A DNA stretch of 64,000 nt from Shewanella denitrificans OS217 (GCF_000013765.1 NC_007954.1:930001-994000); one strand, 5' to 3'. Positions 35,058-43,940 are shown, counted from the first letter of the stretch. Program-made: numbers and translations. The notes: generated by a model from the sequence alone, not told the origin.

Positions 35058-35232
35058 TTTGACGTTCGATCCTCGGGCTTTCAAAGAATGGCATAAGCTG
35101 GGTGATACAGTTCGGCAGCAATTTAAAAAGAAGTTGGCTGAAATTCTTAGTTTAACCATGGCTGCCATGGTTAAACTTGATATGAGCACACCGAGTTGCT
35201 GGAAAACCTTCTCTGTTATGTTATTTAGTTAG
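35047..35232 (+). pseudogene. relE: RelE toxin remnant, truncated
   Basis: The first ~34 residues (LTFDPRAFKEWHKLGDTV, then KKKLAEIL) match RelE mRNA interferases. After that the sequence breaks into an unrelated tail starting at a perfect palindrome (35149-35177). The part holding the catalytic basic residues and the CYKIKLR core is gone, so the protein should be inactive. Confidence 0.75.
35149..35177. repeat. Perfect 29-bp palindrome at the relE break
   Basis: Arms AGTTTAACCATGGC and GCCATGGTTAAACT (14 bp each) around a single T. It lies exactly where homology to RelE ends, so it may be a rearrangement or excision scar. Confidence 0.8.
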
Positions 35233-35238
35233 CCGTCT

Positions 35239-35946
35239 CTACTGCGGCTGCTTTTGCTGATTGACATTGACACCTTTAAACAGCAGCCAAAAGCCAATGA
35301 TAACTTCAAATAAGGCGCCAGGCGCCATAGCGTAGGCTAATTCTGACTGAGGGTTTTGCAAGGCAATATTGATGAAACCATAAATAATCATGGTTAAATA
35401 CGTAATAATCCCCCAAGCCGCTAACGGACGAGGGATATATGTTGAAATATAAAATAAGTAACAAAATACAAGGCCACCAATACCCATTACGGTCAACAAA
35501 ATGTGATAGCCAACGCCACTTAAGATGAGGGAAAATCTAGCTAACGCCTGTAATTGCTCAGCTTCAAAAACCTGTAAATATTCAGCGCCCCCTAAAAACA
35601 TTAATACCATCAAATAAAAAACTATGATGACGCATCCGAGTATCGCTTCTCCAAATCTAAAAATGAGTCCTAGCAATGCAAGGTTCTTGTTCACCGGTTT
35701 CAAAATGACGTACAGCGCCCATGAAAGCACCATGACGAGCAGGAACATCATAAATTCGATGGCAATACCTATTCTAAATATACCCTCGTGGCCTACGAGG
35801 TTTTTAGCCGCATCCTTTGCTTTCAACATTGATCCAATATCAAAAATGCTCGAGGGAATTAACGCGAGTATGATAATTAATATGTATGTTATTCCAGCCA
35901 CTTTTGTATAAATGTTTGTTGAACTAGTCGTTGATTTATCAATCAT
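35239..35946 (-). CDS. DUF4386 membrane protein
   Basis: 235 residues, nearly all hydrophobic, with about six membrane segments. The N-terminal YTKVAGITYILIIIL, the RIGIAIEF and FRFGEAILGCV blocks, and a Pro-Leu-Ala-x-Trp-Gly turn late in the chain (RPLAAWGIITYL) are typical of DUF4386. Function unknown. AGAGAG lies upstream of the ATG on the minus strand. A triple 13-bp repeat sits in its promoter region. Confidence 0.72.
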   Translation of the reverse strand: MIDKSTTSSTNIYTKVAGITYILIIILALIPSSIFDIGSMLKAKDAAKNLVGHEGIFRIGIAIEFMMFLLVMVLSWALYVILKPVNKNLALLGLIFRFGEAILGCVIIVFYLMVLMFLGGAEYLQVFEAEQLQALARFSLILSGVGYHILLTVMGIGGLVFCYLFYISTYIPRPLAAWGIITYLTMIIYGFINIALQNPQSELAYAMAPGALFEVIIGFWLLFKGVNVNQQKQPQ

Positions 35947-35973
35947 TTTAGACTCTCTTTGGGTTAGTGTTCA

Positions 35974-36012
35974 TTTTCTTGCTTAATTTTCTTACTTAAT
36001 TTTCTTGCTTAA
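35974..36012. repeat. Three tandem 13-bp units upstream of the DUF4386 gene
   Basis: TTTTCTTGCTTAA at 35974 and 36000, with a one-base variant (TTTTCTTACTTAA) at 35987. They lie 28-66 bp before the start codon, where promoter elements would be. Confidence 0.85.
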
Positions 36013-36488
36013 TAATCATGAGCATAAGATTTAACACAGCAACTAGCATGCCAAATTAATAACTTGTTATCTAACAGTGGTTTAATTTTTTTCAAAATAT
36101 TGAAGGGGTAAAGAAGCCATATTATATGGTTATTTTCATCAATTTTTAGTGAGTTAACTGCACCATTCACCATGAAATATTGCATGAGGGGCTGCACTAA
36201 CCCGCTAGGGGTAAATGACTCTGTTATTCGTTTCAGGCAAGTCGTTTGGGTTGCCACAAACATGTCACAGTGAATTTATTTACATTTTTTCATTTTTCTG
36301 CGAACCGAAATCGATATCGACAGCCTCTTATCTAGTATGCATGAGCAGCAGCAACAGTATTTTGCATTATGCTCATACATAGTCACTGTGCCATTCACCA
36401 CGAACTCCCAACTTCATCATGGCAATGTCTTGTGGCTAGCAGAGGTGTTGGAGCCTGTTCGCTGGAGTTTCAGTAGCAGATCTTTTTA
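36013..36488. other. Intergenic stretch without a convincing gene
   Basis: The minus-strand 84-codon ORF at 36009-36263 has no recognised family or clear ribosome-binding site, and I do not call it. GTGCCATTCACCACGAA-like words occur twice (near 36160 and 36390). The 22-bp sequence at 36451-36472 repeats 32615-32636. Confidence 0.35.
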
Positions 36489-36757
36489 ATGTTGGAATTT
36501 GGGTTCATTGACACTGAGAGTTTCGAAATATATCCGAATATTCTCTACACCTTAACGGCGAGGTTTACCGCCTCGCTCTGTCTAGTCTTGCTGTGGGTTA
36601 AGTATTTCGAGCGCCGCTCATTGGCGCGAATGCCATTCTCTTTAGCTTGATACATTTACCTGAGTTTGAGTTTGATAATGCAAGCGTACTTACCTTGTTG
36701 CTGTTTGCTTTCATGATTTTGGCATTTTCAGTGTATTTAAGCGGACTGACATTTTAG
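36489..36757 (+). pseudogene. Membrane-protein gene fragments, possibly CPBP protease family
   Basis: A 53-codon frame (36489-36650) reads FGFIDTESFEIYP, TARFTASLCLVLLWVKYFE and RRSLARMPFS. This recalls the N-terminal membrane segment and Phe-Glu-Arg-Arg-Ser turn of CPBP intramembrane metalloproteases. A second hydrophobic frame follows to 36757 (VLTLLLFAFMILAFSVYLSG). The catalytic part is missing. Family assignment is tentative. Confidence 0.35.
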
Positions 36758-36932
36758 GTCATGTTTAGTACAACTGTTACCAGTAGCTGTATGCCATGTG
36801 TGGGAAAATCATTTTTTGATCTGCTAGGTTTTTCATCTTAAAAATAAATATTGCAATCAAATGTTTATGGCTTACAATTCACGCACTGAGTTTCAGGGAG
36901 GAACTCTATTGTCATGACTTATAAGGATATAT

Positions 36933-37262
36933 ATGAATTCTACTCTAGAAAAAAATCACGTTATCAATTACAAAAAAGTGATTAATTTGGCTAATGCTGA
37001 TTGGCAAGATGCTGAAGCAAGCCGGATCTCGGGTTTGAATGTCGATATTAGCGGAACCAATTATCTGACAGATCAGTATCAAAGAAGTTTCCACCACTTT
37101 TGTACGACTTCCTATCTCGGCCTAGACTACCATAATGCAATATTGAACGGCGCCATCAGTGCAATCCGTGAAACTGGTACTCTACGTATCGCCAATTCTA
37201 AAAATCGCTGTAAACTTGCCATTTTAGACCAATTCGAGCAGGAGCTTTCCTTACTGCATTAA
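36933..37262 (+). CDS. Truncated N-terminal part of a class II PLP transferase-like protein
   Basis: 109 residues. The stretch TTSYLGLDYHNAILNGAISA, then RIANSKNRC and LDQFEQELSLLH, recalls the start of alpha-oxoamine synthases and related PLP enzymes (KBL, AONS, CqsA). The frame ends where the PLP-binding core should begin. Its stop and an ATG form TAATG, and the MFS transporter gene follows directly. Upstream, a better Shine-Dalgarno (GGGAGGAA) serves an ATG at 36914 in another frame that ends after 23 codons, so the 5' end may also be frameshifted. Either a broken gene or a short adapted protein. Confidence 0.45.
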   Translation: MNSTLEKNHVINYKKVINLANADWQDAEASRISGLNVDISGTNYLTDQYQRSFHHFCTTSYLGLDYHNAILNGAISAIRETGTLRIANSKNRCKLAILDQFEQELSLLH

Positions 37263-37294
37263 TGCGTCTTGAATTTAATCGCTTGGGATTTTCT

Positions 37295-38443
37295 ATGAAG
37301 AATGAGTCTATCATTTTTATTGCCTGTATCACGGTATTCTTGGCACAGCTGGGAATGACTATGTATCTACCGGCTCTGCCTATTATTGCAGAAGCATTCT
37401 CTAGCCCAGCACAAGATGTCTCTCTTTCCTTACCCGCTTTTTTGATAGGAATGGCGGCACCTATGCTGGTCTGGGGAAGCTTAAGTGAAAAATATGGTCG
37501 GAAAACGATGCTTTCGGTATCTCTTTTATCATATGCAATCTGTAGCGCTGGCATATCTTTAGTATATGACACAGAAATGTTTATTTTACTTCGTTTCCTA
37601 CAAGGCTTGGGGGCTAGTGGTATGTCAGTTATGTCACGGATTATGATCCGTGACCGATTCAGCGGTGCACTACTGTCTAAGAGTCTGTCTTGGCTGTCTA
37701 TTGCATTTGTTGTTTCACTTGGCGTGGGCCAATATTTGGGAGCAGTACTTTTGGTGAGCTTGGGCTGGCAAGCTATTTTTCTCAGCCTTGCAATTGCTAC
37801 ATTATTGTTATTTTTAGTCCTTATAAGGCTACCATCTCCAAATGTACAGCCTTCCAGTAACTCATTATCATTTCTTGCCACTTACGCTAAGCTATTGCAC
37901 AGCAGAGACTTTTTTTTACCTGCACTTGCAGGTGGCCTAGGTTACGGGGTGATCATCGTCTTCAATACCAATGCGCCATTTATATTTCAGGGGGCCTTCG
38001 GTTGGAGTGCATCAGAGTACGGGCTGTTGGGGTGGCCAATAAGCCTTGCCTACTTAGTTGGTGCATGGCTGGTTAATCGGTATGTGATAAGAAAAGGCAA
38101 CACTTTTTTTGTCTTAATGGGGTTAAGCATCTTGCTCTTCAGTTGTACGGTTATGTTATTTGGCAGTATCTTGCTATTGCCTTTGTTGCTATGGGTTCCT
38201 TATTGTCTGGGAGTCGCTGGACAAGCGATGAACTATCCCGTCAGTATGGCTATTGCTACTGAAAATGCGCCCATAAAGGGCCCTTATGCTATGGCTTTGT
38301 GTGGATTCATGCATCAACTTATGGCCGCCGTTATCGGTGTTGTAGCGAGTATATTACCCGGGGAATACATTTGGATGAGCACGGGGTTGATGTGCGCGCT
38401 GGCAATGGCCGCACTTGTGGTTATTATGCGAACCCGTCCATAA
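37295..38443 (+). CDS. MFS efflux transporter, Bcr/CflA family
   Basis: About 382 residues with twelve membrane segments. The first segment leads into MTMYLPALPIIAEAF, the hallmark of Bcr/CflA drug exporters. GSLSEKYGRKTML is the loop 2-3 MFS motif and RFLQGLGASG is in segment 4. The start at 37295 (MKNESIIFIA) has GGGA upstream and fits the family length; an in-frame ATG at 37262 overlaps the previous stop. Likely cotranscribed with the truncated PLP-enzyme ORF. Confidence 0.85.
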   Translation: MKNESIIFIACITVFLAQLGMTMYLPALPIIAEAFSSPAQDVSLSLPAFLIGMAAPMLVWGSLSEKYGRKTMLSVSLLSYAICSAGISLVYDTEMFILLRFLQGLGASGMSVMSRIMIRDRFSGALLSKSLSWLSIAFVVSLGVGQYLGAVLLVSLGWQAIFLSLAIATLLLFLVLIRLPSPNVQPSSNSLSFLATYAKLLHSRDFFLPALAGGLGYGVIIVFNTNAPFIFQGAFGWSASEYGLLGWPISLAYLVGAWLVNRYVIRKGNTFFVLMGLSILLFSCTVMLFGSILLLPLLLWVPYCLGVAGQAMNYPVSMAIATENAPIKGPYAMALCGFMHQLMAAVIGVVASILPGEYIWMSTGLMCALAMAALVVIMRTRP

Positions 38444-38696
38444 TACCCGTTGCAATATGTCTAAATCTAATCGTGTTTGTTATATTTTCTGTGGTCTTAA
38501 AGGGAAGAATAACAACGACTTTGAACACTACCTTCTAAAGGCTTAACATATTATTGATGAGATGGATGTGATTGTTCTATTTAAGCTGGGAATTTTTTGT
38601 TGGTTAAATTTGGCATGCTTTAACCGTAATTCTAGTGGCTATTTGTGAATATTCGCGTAGTTTAAAGGCGATATGTATGCACCATGAGGCTAGTAA

Positions 38697-38957
38697 ATGA
38701 AAGCGGGTAAACACGACACTAAACTGTTAAAGCTTGCGATGGAAATTGGCGTAGGGTATGCGAAGAAGCGCGGCTTTGATGACTTCGGCCAAGGGATTTC
38801 ACCCAAAGATAAAGTGGAATGTATTTATCGATTATTAGTTGAAGATAAGCTCATTCAGCCCTTAGCCGAAGATAAAGACGATGGCCCGAATCGAAAACAT
38901 AAATTGATATTATGGATCAGCAAGCAATTGCCTAAAGAGCATGAGTTGTTAAATTAA
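38697..38957 (+). CDS. DUF5062 family protein
   Basis: 86 residues. LLKLAMEIGVGYAKKRGF, KDKVECIYRLLVEDK-IQPL and KHKLILWISKQLP match the small DUF5062 family of Shewanella/Vibrio-type bacteria as I recall it. Cytosolic, function unknown. Confidence 0.72.
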   Translation: MKAGKHDTKLLKLAMEIGVGYAKKRGFDDFGQGISPKDKVECIYRLLVEDKLIQPLAEDKDDGPNRKHKLILWISKQLPKEHELLN

Positions 38958-39026
38958 CCCACTATTCAGAACAACAGTGAAACGTCATCAATGAGGTGCG
39001 AGATTACTCTGACCTCATCTCTAGAA

Positions 39027-39060
39027 AAAGAGTGACAGTAATGGATACTGTCACTTTTCT
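39027..39060. terminator. Bidirectional terminator
   Basis: AGTGACAGTA, loop ATGGA, TACTGTCACT with T runs on both sides (TTTTCTT on plus; CTTTTTCT on minus). It serves the DUF5062 gene and the convergent amidohydrolase gene, whose stop is 7 bp away. Confidence 0.88.
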
Positions 39061-39066
39061 TATCAG

Positions 39067-40449
39067 TTAATCTTCTACCCCAATAAGCAACTTGCTGTAT
39101 TGCCACCAATCTGGGATGGCGTAGGTGAGTAATTTTTCTCTATCGACCACACGACCTTCTAAATAAATGCGTTTAAATTCAACGGTTTTTGTTATGTCTT
39201 GGGTCACCTCTAAGGGCAAAATGATAAAGTTTGCCTTAGCGCCCGCTTTAATGCCCCAATTAATCCCCAAAAACTGATAAGCCTCATGGGTTGCGGAGAG
39301 TAAAATGTCTTTAGCTGACATGCCTAATTGCTGTAAATGGAATAGCTCAGTGTGCAGACCAACCCCTTGATACATAGTTAAGTTGGCGCTATCTGAGGCG
39401 GCAATGATGGTGACTCCTTGGGCAACAAGTGTAGTAAGCGAATGCGTGGCATTAACCTTGGCGTGCAACCACTTTTCAGACCTTAGCCAGTCAACTTGAC
39501 CTTTACTGTTTTTCTCAACGGGAAACTGCTCAAGTATGGCGGGTTTAACCAAGGTTCGGGTTAACTCATCGGTATGACTCTTGGGGACTTCTTTGAATAA
39601 TCTCTGAGTTTCAAGGATCACACCCACAGTGGTAATAATTGCGGTGTCGTTGGCCTTTAGCAACGCAGGGATATCCTCTGGCATAGGTGTAAGGGGGAGA
39701 TGGGTAATGGCATTTGCCCCAAGTTCACTCGCGGTTCGCACATCAGCCCAGCTTCCCACGTGAACCACTGAGGGGATATTGAGTTTCTTTGCTTCGGCCA
39801 GAAATACTTGCAGGGTTTCTTTGGATACAGTGGGTCTTCTAGGATGCTCCTGCTCTAAGACGACTTTGAGTACATTGGGCTGTTTAGCTGCAAGCTCTTG
39901 TACTTCAGGCACGACTTGCTCGGGCGAATCTATAATGCGGGTCTTAATGCCCATCATGGAGCAGTGACCAGTGGTGACTGTGAAGCAAGGGCCTGCGGCA
40001 AACAGCTGTGCTTCATCCCTTATGCTTGAGTATTGGTTATCGCGGTAATCAAGCAGTTGATCTTCCTTGCCGAATAAATCCAGCGCACCGTGCACTCCAG
40101 CGTAAAGCATGGCGTTTAAAGTACCTCTTATGCCTATGTATTGGTAACCCTCATTATGGGTAAGTGAGCCATTTCCCCAGGCATGGGTGTGCATGTCTAT
40201 CATGCCGGGCAACATAAGATCGCCGCCCAAGTCCTCCCGCGCAATACCGTCATCTTCTGGGACAGTCTCAATCACTTGAATGATTTGATCATCACGGACT
40301 AACACCTGCCTTAATATGACGTCTTTAGAGTTAGGGTCAAGTACAGAGGCGTTTAAGAACCAACGCTCTGCGGCGCTCGCATCTGAATTTAGTACTAAAT
40401 AGTTGAGCAGTAAAATGAAGGCGAGCGAATGCTTCCATAATAATTTCAT
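39067..40449 (-). CDS. Exported amidohydrolase-family protein
   Basis: 460 residues. N-terminal signal peptide (LAFILLLNYLVLNSDASA). Metal-dependent hydrolase fold with MLPGMIDMHTHAWG as the first metal site, a Lys in LKVVLEQEHP, His residues in VVHVGSWAD and ITHLPL, and IIAASDSA with the late Asp. Probably a periplasmic imidazolonepropionase/prolidase-like enzyme; substrate not predictable. The start at 40449 has AAGGAAAA upstream; the open frame continues 19 codons further. It follows the two-component pair on the same strand. Confidence 0.8.
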   Translation of the reverse strand: MKLLWKHSLAFILLLNYLVLNSDASAAERWFLNASVLDPNSKDVILRQVLVRDDQIIQVIETVPEDDGIAREDLGGDLMLPGMIDMHTHAWGNGSLTHNEGYQYIGIRGTLNAMLYAGVHGALDLFGKEDQLLDYRDNQYSSIRDEAQLFAAGPCFTVTTGHCSMMGIKTRIIDSPEQVVPEVQELAAKQPNVLKVVLEQEHPRRPTVSKETLQVFLAEAKKLNIPSVVHVGSWADVRTASELGANAITHLPLTPMPEDIPALLKANDTAIITTVGVILETQRLFKEVPKSHTDELTRTLVKPAILEQFPVEKNSKGQVDWLRSEKWLHAKVNATHSLTTLVAQGVTIIAASDSANLTMYQGVGLHTELFHLQQLGMSAKDILLSATHEAYQFLGINWGIKAGAKANFIILPLEVTQDITKTVEFKRIYLEGRVVDREKLLTYAIPDWWQYSKLLIGVED

Positions 40450-40516
40450 GGCATTTTCCTTTTGTTGTTGGAGTTGGCTTAAGGCAGTGGCAGCAAGAGC
40501 TGCCACTGATATATGG

Positions 40517-41215
40517 TTAGGTTAAGTTGAAATACTGTTTAATCTTGTTGGTACCGCTGCGGCTGGTGATGACGTTGGTATCACAATCAATAAAATGAAT
40601 TTGGTAGTTACCATTTTCTAGTCTCATTAGATTGTCTACACGTTGGGTGTTGATGATGGCGTTTCTGTGCACTCGCACAAAGTGGCTACCTAGGGCTAAG
40701 TCCAACTGCTCTAAAGTCTTATCAATGACATAGTTTCGCGCTTTTGTTTGAGCGATAGTCATGTTGAGATTGGTTTGAAAAAAGACGATGTTTTCTTGTT
40801 CGAGTATGTAGGTTTTATTGCCTGATTTAGCATGAATTTTTACTTTCTCTGCCGCTAATTGTATATTTTCTGCGGCAATACGTGACAAGGCTTGAGAGAG
40901 TCTTGCCAAGTTAAATGGCTTAAGCAAATAATCTACAGCACCATTGTCAAAGGCCTTAAGGGCGAATTCACTGTAAGCCGTGGTAAAGATAACCTGGGTT
41001 TTAATATTTAAGTTATCGAACAAAGAAAAGCCATTGTGCTCACCAAGCTCAATATCCAGAAACACCACATTGGGTGCCAGTTGGTTTATGCGTTCAATGG
41101 CATCCGTTAAGTGCTCAGCTTCCCCGAGCAAGGTGATATCGGGTAATTGTGATAACTGCAGTTTTAATTTCTCACGGGCGTGAAACTCGTCTTCAACAAT
41201 AAATACGCTTAGCAT
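40517..41215 (-). CDS. LytTR-family response regulator
   Basis: 232 residues. Receiver domain (SVFIVEDEFHAREKL acidic pocket, phospho-acceptor Asp in VVFLDIEL, Lys in LLKPFN), then a LytTR DNA-binding domain (HFVRVHRNAIINTQRVDNL) at about 130-230. It overlaps the kinase gene by 7 bp and lies upstream of the amidohydrolase, a plausible target. Confidence 0.93.
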   Translation of the reverse strand: MLSVFIVEDEFHAREKLKLQLSQLPDITLLGEAEHLTDAIERINQLAPNVVFLDIELGEHNGFSLFDNLNIKTQVIFTTAYSEFALKAFDNGAVDYLLKPFNLARLSQALSRIAAENIQLAAEKVKIHAKSGNKTYILEQENIVFFQTNLNMTIAQTKARNYVIDKTLEQLDLALGSHFVRVHRNAIINTQRVDNLMRLENGNYQIHFIDCDTNVITSRSGTNKIKQYFNLT

Positions 41216-42189
41216 TTCGCCTCCAATGCAATTTGGTAACTTGCTCCGTTGTCATTTTTTATATTAAGTTCGCCTAACTGATGCAAGGCTAAACGTTTTT
41301 CAATCAAGCTTAATCCGTGACCGTTACGCTGGCCGTCGAGTACTTTTTGCGAAAAGCCTTTGCCGTTATCCCTTATGCTGATGTCGAATCCCCTTGGGCT
41401 AGGGGTGATCTCAACCTTGATTTCAAGTTTGAAACCTTTATTGTGTTTTATGGCGTTTTCAAAAATAGGCTGAAGCAGTAAAGGTGGAATGTTAATGGCG
41501 TCCAAACTGGCGGTTATTTGCCAGTAGACGGTTATTCTGTCGCCAAAGCGGGCTTGTTCCAACGATAGGTATTTTTTGCAGGTTTCGATTTCCTGGACAA
41601 GGGGGATTAGCGGTGTTTTGATATCAAGACTGGCCCTTAAAATATCTGAAAAACTGTGCAATATACTGTCGGCTTTTTGTGTATCTGTGGCCATAAGTGC
41701 AGAAATCGTATTGAGCGAGTTAAATAAAAAATGCGGGTTTAATTGATTGGTTAAATTCTGCAGTTGCGCTTGCTCTCTCAAGTCTTTTTCATGGGAATAA
41801 CGTAAGCTCAGGCAATAGGTTTCCCACAGGGTAAATATGAACACCCCCCAGAGAAATGCAGAATAGAATCGCTCAAAAGGCGGAAATGCAAATTGGGAGA
41901 ATAATAGTAAATGTAGCTCGGCCACTATGTTGGTACCTCCCCACATGATTAGGCAAAACAGCATGAATCTTAACGGGATAGCGCTTTGGTTTATGGTTGG
42001 CAATAGCTGCAGAAAATAATAGATCCAAAATGGCCCTATATAGAAAAATGTCAGCCAAATAGGGGCGCTATAAATGAACAGGGTTTCATCTGGCTCACCC
42101 ATTTTCAGCCATTCGCTAATTGCAGGTAACACATATAAAAATGCCAAGAATAGGCTGATAAGAAAAGAATGGTGCTTGCTTAGCCGCAT
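41209..42189 (-). CDS. LytS/YehU-type sensor histidine kinase
   Basis: 326 residues. Four or so membrane segments in residues 1-140, then the His-kinase segment NQLNPHFLFNSLNTISALM with the phospho-accepting His and an ATPase domain with SIRDNGKGF. No obvious periplasmic sensing domain, so sensing is probably within the membrane. Pairs with the LytTR regulator it overlaps. Confidence 0.92.
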   Translation of the reverse strand: MRLSKHHSFLISLFLAFLYVLPAISEWLKMGEPDETLFIYSAPIWLTFFYIGPFWIYYFLQLLPTINQSAIPLRFMLFCLIMWGGTNIVAELHLLLFSQFAFPPFERFYSAFLWGVFIFTLWETYCLSLRYSHEKDLREQAQLQNLTNQLNPHFLFNSLNTISALMATDTQKADSILHSFSDILRASLDIKTPLIPLVQEIETCKKYLSLEQARFGDRITVYWQITASLDAINIPPLLLQPIFENAIKHNKGFKLEIKVEITPSPRGFDISIRDNGKGFSQKVLDGQRNGHGLSLIEKRLALHQLGELNIKNDNGASYQIALEAKC

Positions 42190-42420
42190 GTATCGCTTCC
42201 TGCTATCTATCGCTGTGGTTTTAAAATAAGAGAGTCACTATATAAAAGATTTGCTTGTGCACAAGCTCCAAGATGCTGAACTGATAATATTGCCGCTTGA
42301 AGTGTAGATCTGCGAGTATGGGTTGTTTAAAGGGAAAATAACATTTATTGCCGCCGCTCTTGAGCATAAAGCGGCTATTGCCTACAATAGCGCACGCTTT
42401 ATTCATCAAAGACTAAGAAA

Positions 42421-42669
42421 ATGAACGACACAACAGCTAAACCCACATTACCAGACCGTTTATCGGTTAACCCACGTAGCCCACATCATGTGGCCGCTAT
42501 TTTCGAACATGATATTGGCATTAAAATTAATGGCAAAGAGCGTTTTGACGTCGAAGAATACTGCATCAGTGAAGGCTGGGTAAAAGTTGCTGCGCACAAG
42601 GCATTAGACCGTCGTGGTCAACCGCTATTGACCACAGTAAAAGGCACAGTAGAAGCTTTTTACAAGTAA
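42421..42669 (+). CDS. DUF3297 family protein
   Basis: 82 residues. LPDRLSVNPRSPHH, FEHDIGIKINGKERFDVEEY, ISEGWVKVAAHKALDRRG and LKGTVEAFYK-like ending match the DUF3297 family. Cytosolic, function unknown. Confidence 0.85.
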   Translation: MNDTTAKPTLPDRLSVNPRSPHHVAAIFEHDIGIKINGKERFDVEEYCISEGWVKVAAHKALDRRGQPLLTTVKGTVEAFYK

Positions 42670-42695
42670 TTGCTGTTTTAACACCAGTGAAAATT

Positions 42696-42721
42696 AAAGG
42701 CTAGCCATCAGGCTGGCCTTT
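42696..42721 (+). terminator. Terminator after the DUF3297 gene
   Basis: AAAGGCTAGCC, loop ATCA, GGCTGGCCTTT with one G-T pair, then ATTGTTTTG; 27 bp beyond the stop. Confidence 0.7.
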
Positions 42722-42868
42722 ATTGTTTTGTGCTTGTGATTAACCACACTCGTAAACAAACCCTGCCAAGGGTGATAGTGATTGAAACCTAAGATGACTT
42801 TCTTTCATGTTCGAACGCTGTAGAATCCGCGCCTTGTTTTATCGTCTTAGATTTGTGTTGGTGTGATT

Positions 42869-43504
42869 ATGATTGATTTGGCTCTGCTTCCTGTTTATTT
42901 GACCACAGTGGTGGCCCTGTTGTTAATTCCTGGTCCCGATATGCTGCTTATCGCCAGCTCTAGCCTGAGCTATGGCCGCAAAGTGGGCGTGTATGCAAGC
43001 TTAGGCAATGCCACCTCTGGACTGATATTAACCTTGCTTGCCGCAATGGGGGTCTCAGCCTTAGTGGCCATGCATCCTCTGGCTTTAGAAATACTGCGAG
43101 TATTGGGCGGGGCGTATTTACTCAAAATGGGCTGGGATTGCATGCGCAGCAGCGGCAGCGATGCCCCAGAAATTGAACAACAGCATAACCTGGCTAAATT
43201 GCTTTACCGCCGCGCGGTGATGAGCAACCTGCTTAACCCTAAGGCATTGATCTTTTTTGTTTTGTTTTTACCTCAGTTTGTCTCTACCCAGCTGAGCGCT
43301 AGTTCTGGCGAACAAATGTTGGCGCTGGGCCTGTTACTGAATGTGATGGGCTTAAGCTTCAACTTGCTGCTGGTGGCCCTGGTGGGCACCTTAGGCAAGC
43401 CCTTACTTCACAATGACAAGTTTCGCACCTATCAGAACAAGTTTATGGGGATGATATTTTTTGCCTTGGCTATCTGGTTGCTGGCTTCCCAAGTGCCATA
43501 TTGA
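42869..43504 (+). CDS. LysE/RhtB-type amino-acid exporter
   Basis: About 211 residues, five to six membrane segments. IPGPDMLLIASSSLSYGRKVG is the family's N-terminal motif; NLLNPKALIFFVLFLPQFV is the second signature. The start is ATG 42869; a GTG two codons earlier is possible. Substrate not predictable. Confidence 0.88.
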   Translation: MIDLALLPVYLTTVVALLLIPGPDMLLIASSSLSYGRKVGVYASLGNATSGLILTLLAAMGVSALVAMHPLALEILRVLGGAYLLKMGWDCMRSSGSDAPEIEQQHNLAKLLYRRAVMSNLLNPKALIFFVLFLPQFVSTQLSASSGEQMLALGLLLNVMGLSFNLLLVALVGTLGKPLLHNDKFRTYQNKFMGMIFFALAIWLLASQVPY

Positions 43505-43940
43505 GTAAATTAATTGCCACAGTGTTAAGCACCGCTTAACGCTGCCAAGCATGATTATCATTGGTATTGGTGTCGCCATTTAGATCTGAAGTTAGCATGT
43601 TTCATTACCGGGATTCGTGTTATTATTCATGTGGTTAAGCTGTATGTTGCCATGTTGTGAATAAAATAAATCCATATAATAACACTGAATTTATTGGTCC
43701 ATTTTTTTGATGAGAATAGCTGTGATGCCTATTTTATCAATGCAGCTAGCTTTGTTTTTTATATTTTCTATGGGTTGTTGCTTTTAATAGTGGTAGATGG
43801 GTTGTGGTCAGTTAATATTTATCAAGTTTATAAAAAAGTATATTTTGAAGTTAACAGCAAACACAAAAGCTAAAAAGGTGAGCTATGGCGTTTCTCCATG
43901 AGGTGTTGCGAGACGGCCATCCCATGGCGTCTGCAAAGCA
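43505..43940. other. AT-rich intergenic stretch
   Basis: About 440 bp with no gene that I can support. It contains a hairpin motif GCCAT-CCC-ATGGC near 43918, the counterpart of CCGTCCAT-CCC-ATGGACGG at 32540, both following TGCGAGACG. Confidence 0.4.

Noticed and set aside
36009..36263. Minus-strand 84-codon ORF
   Set aside because: No recognised family, no clear Shine-Dalgarno, begins and ends in repetitive non-coding sequence.
42221..42409. Minus-strand 62-codon ORF upstream of the DUF3297 gene
   Set aside because: Antisense to the probable promoter region; no motif or ribosome site.
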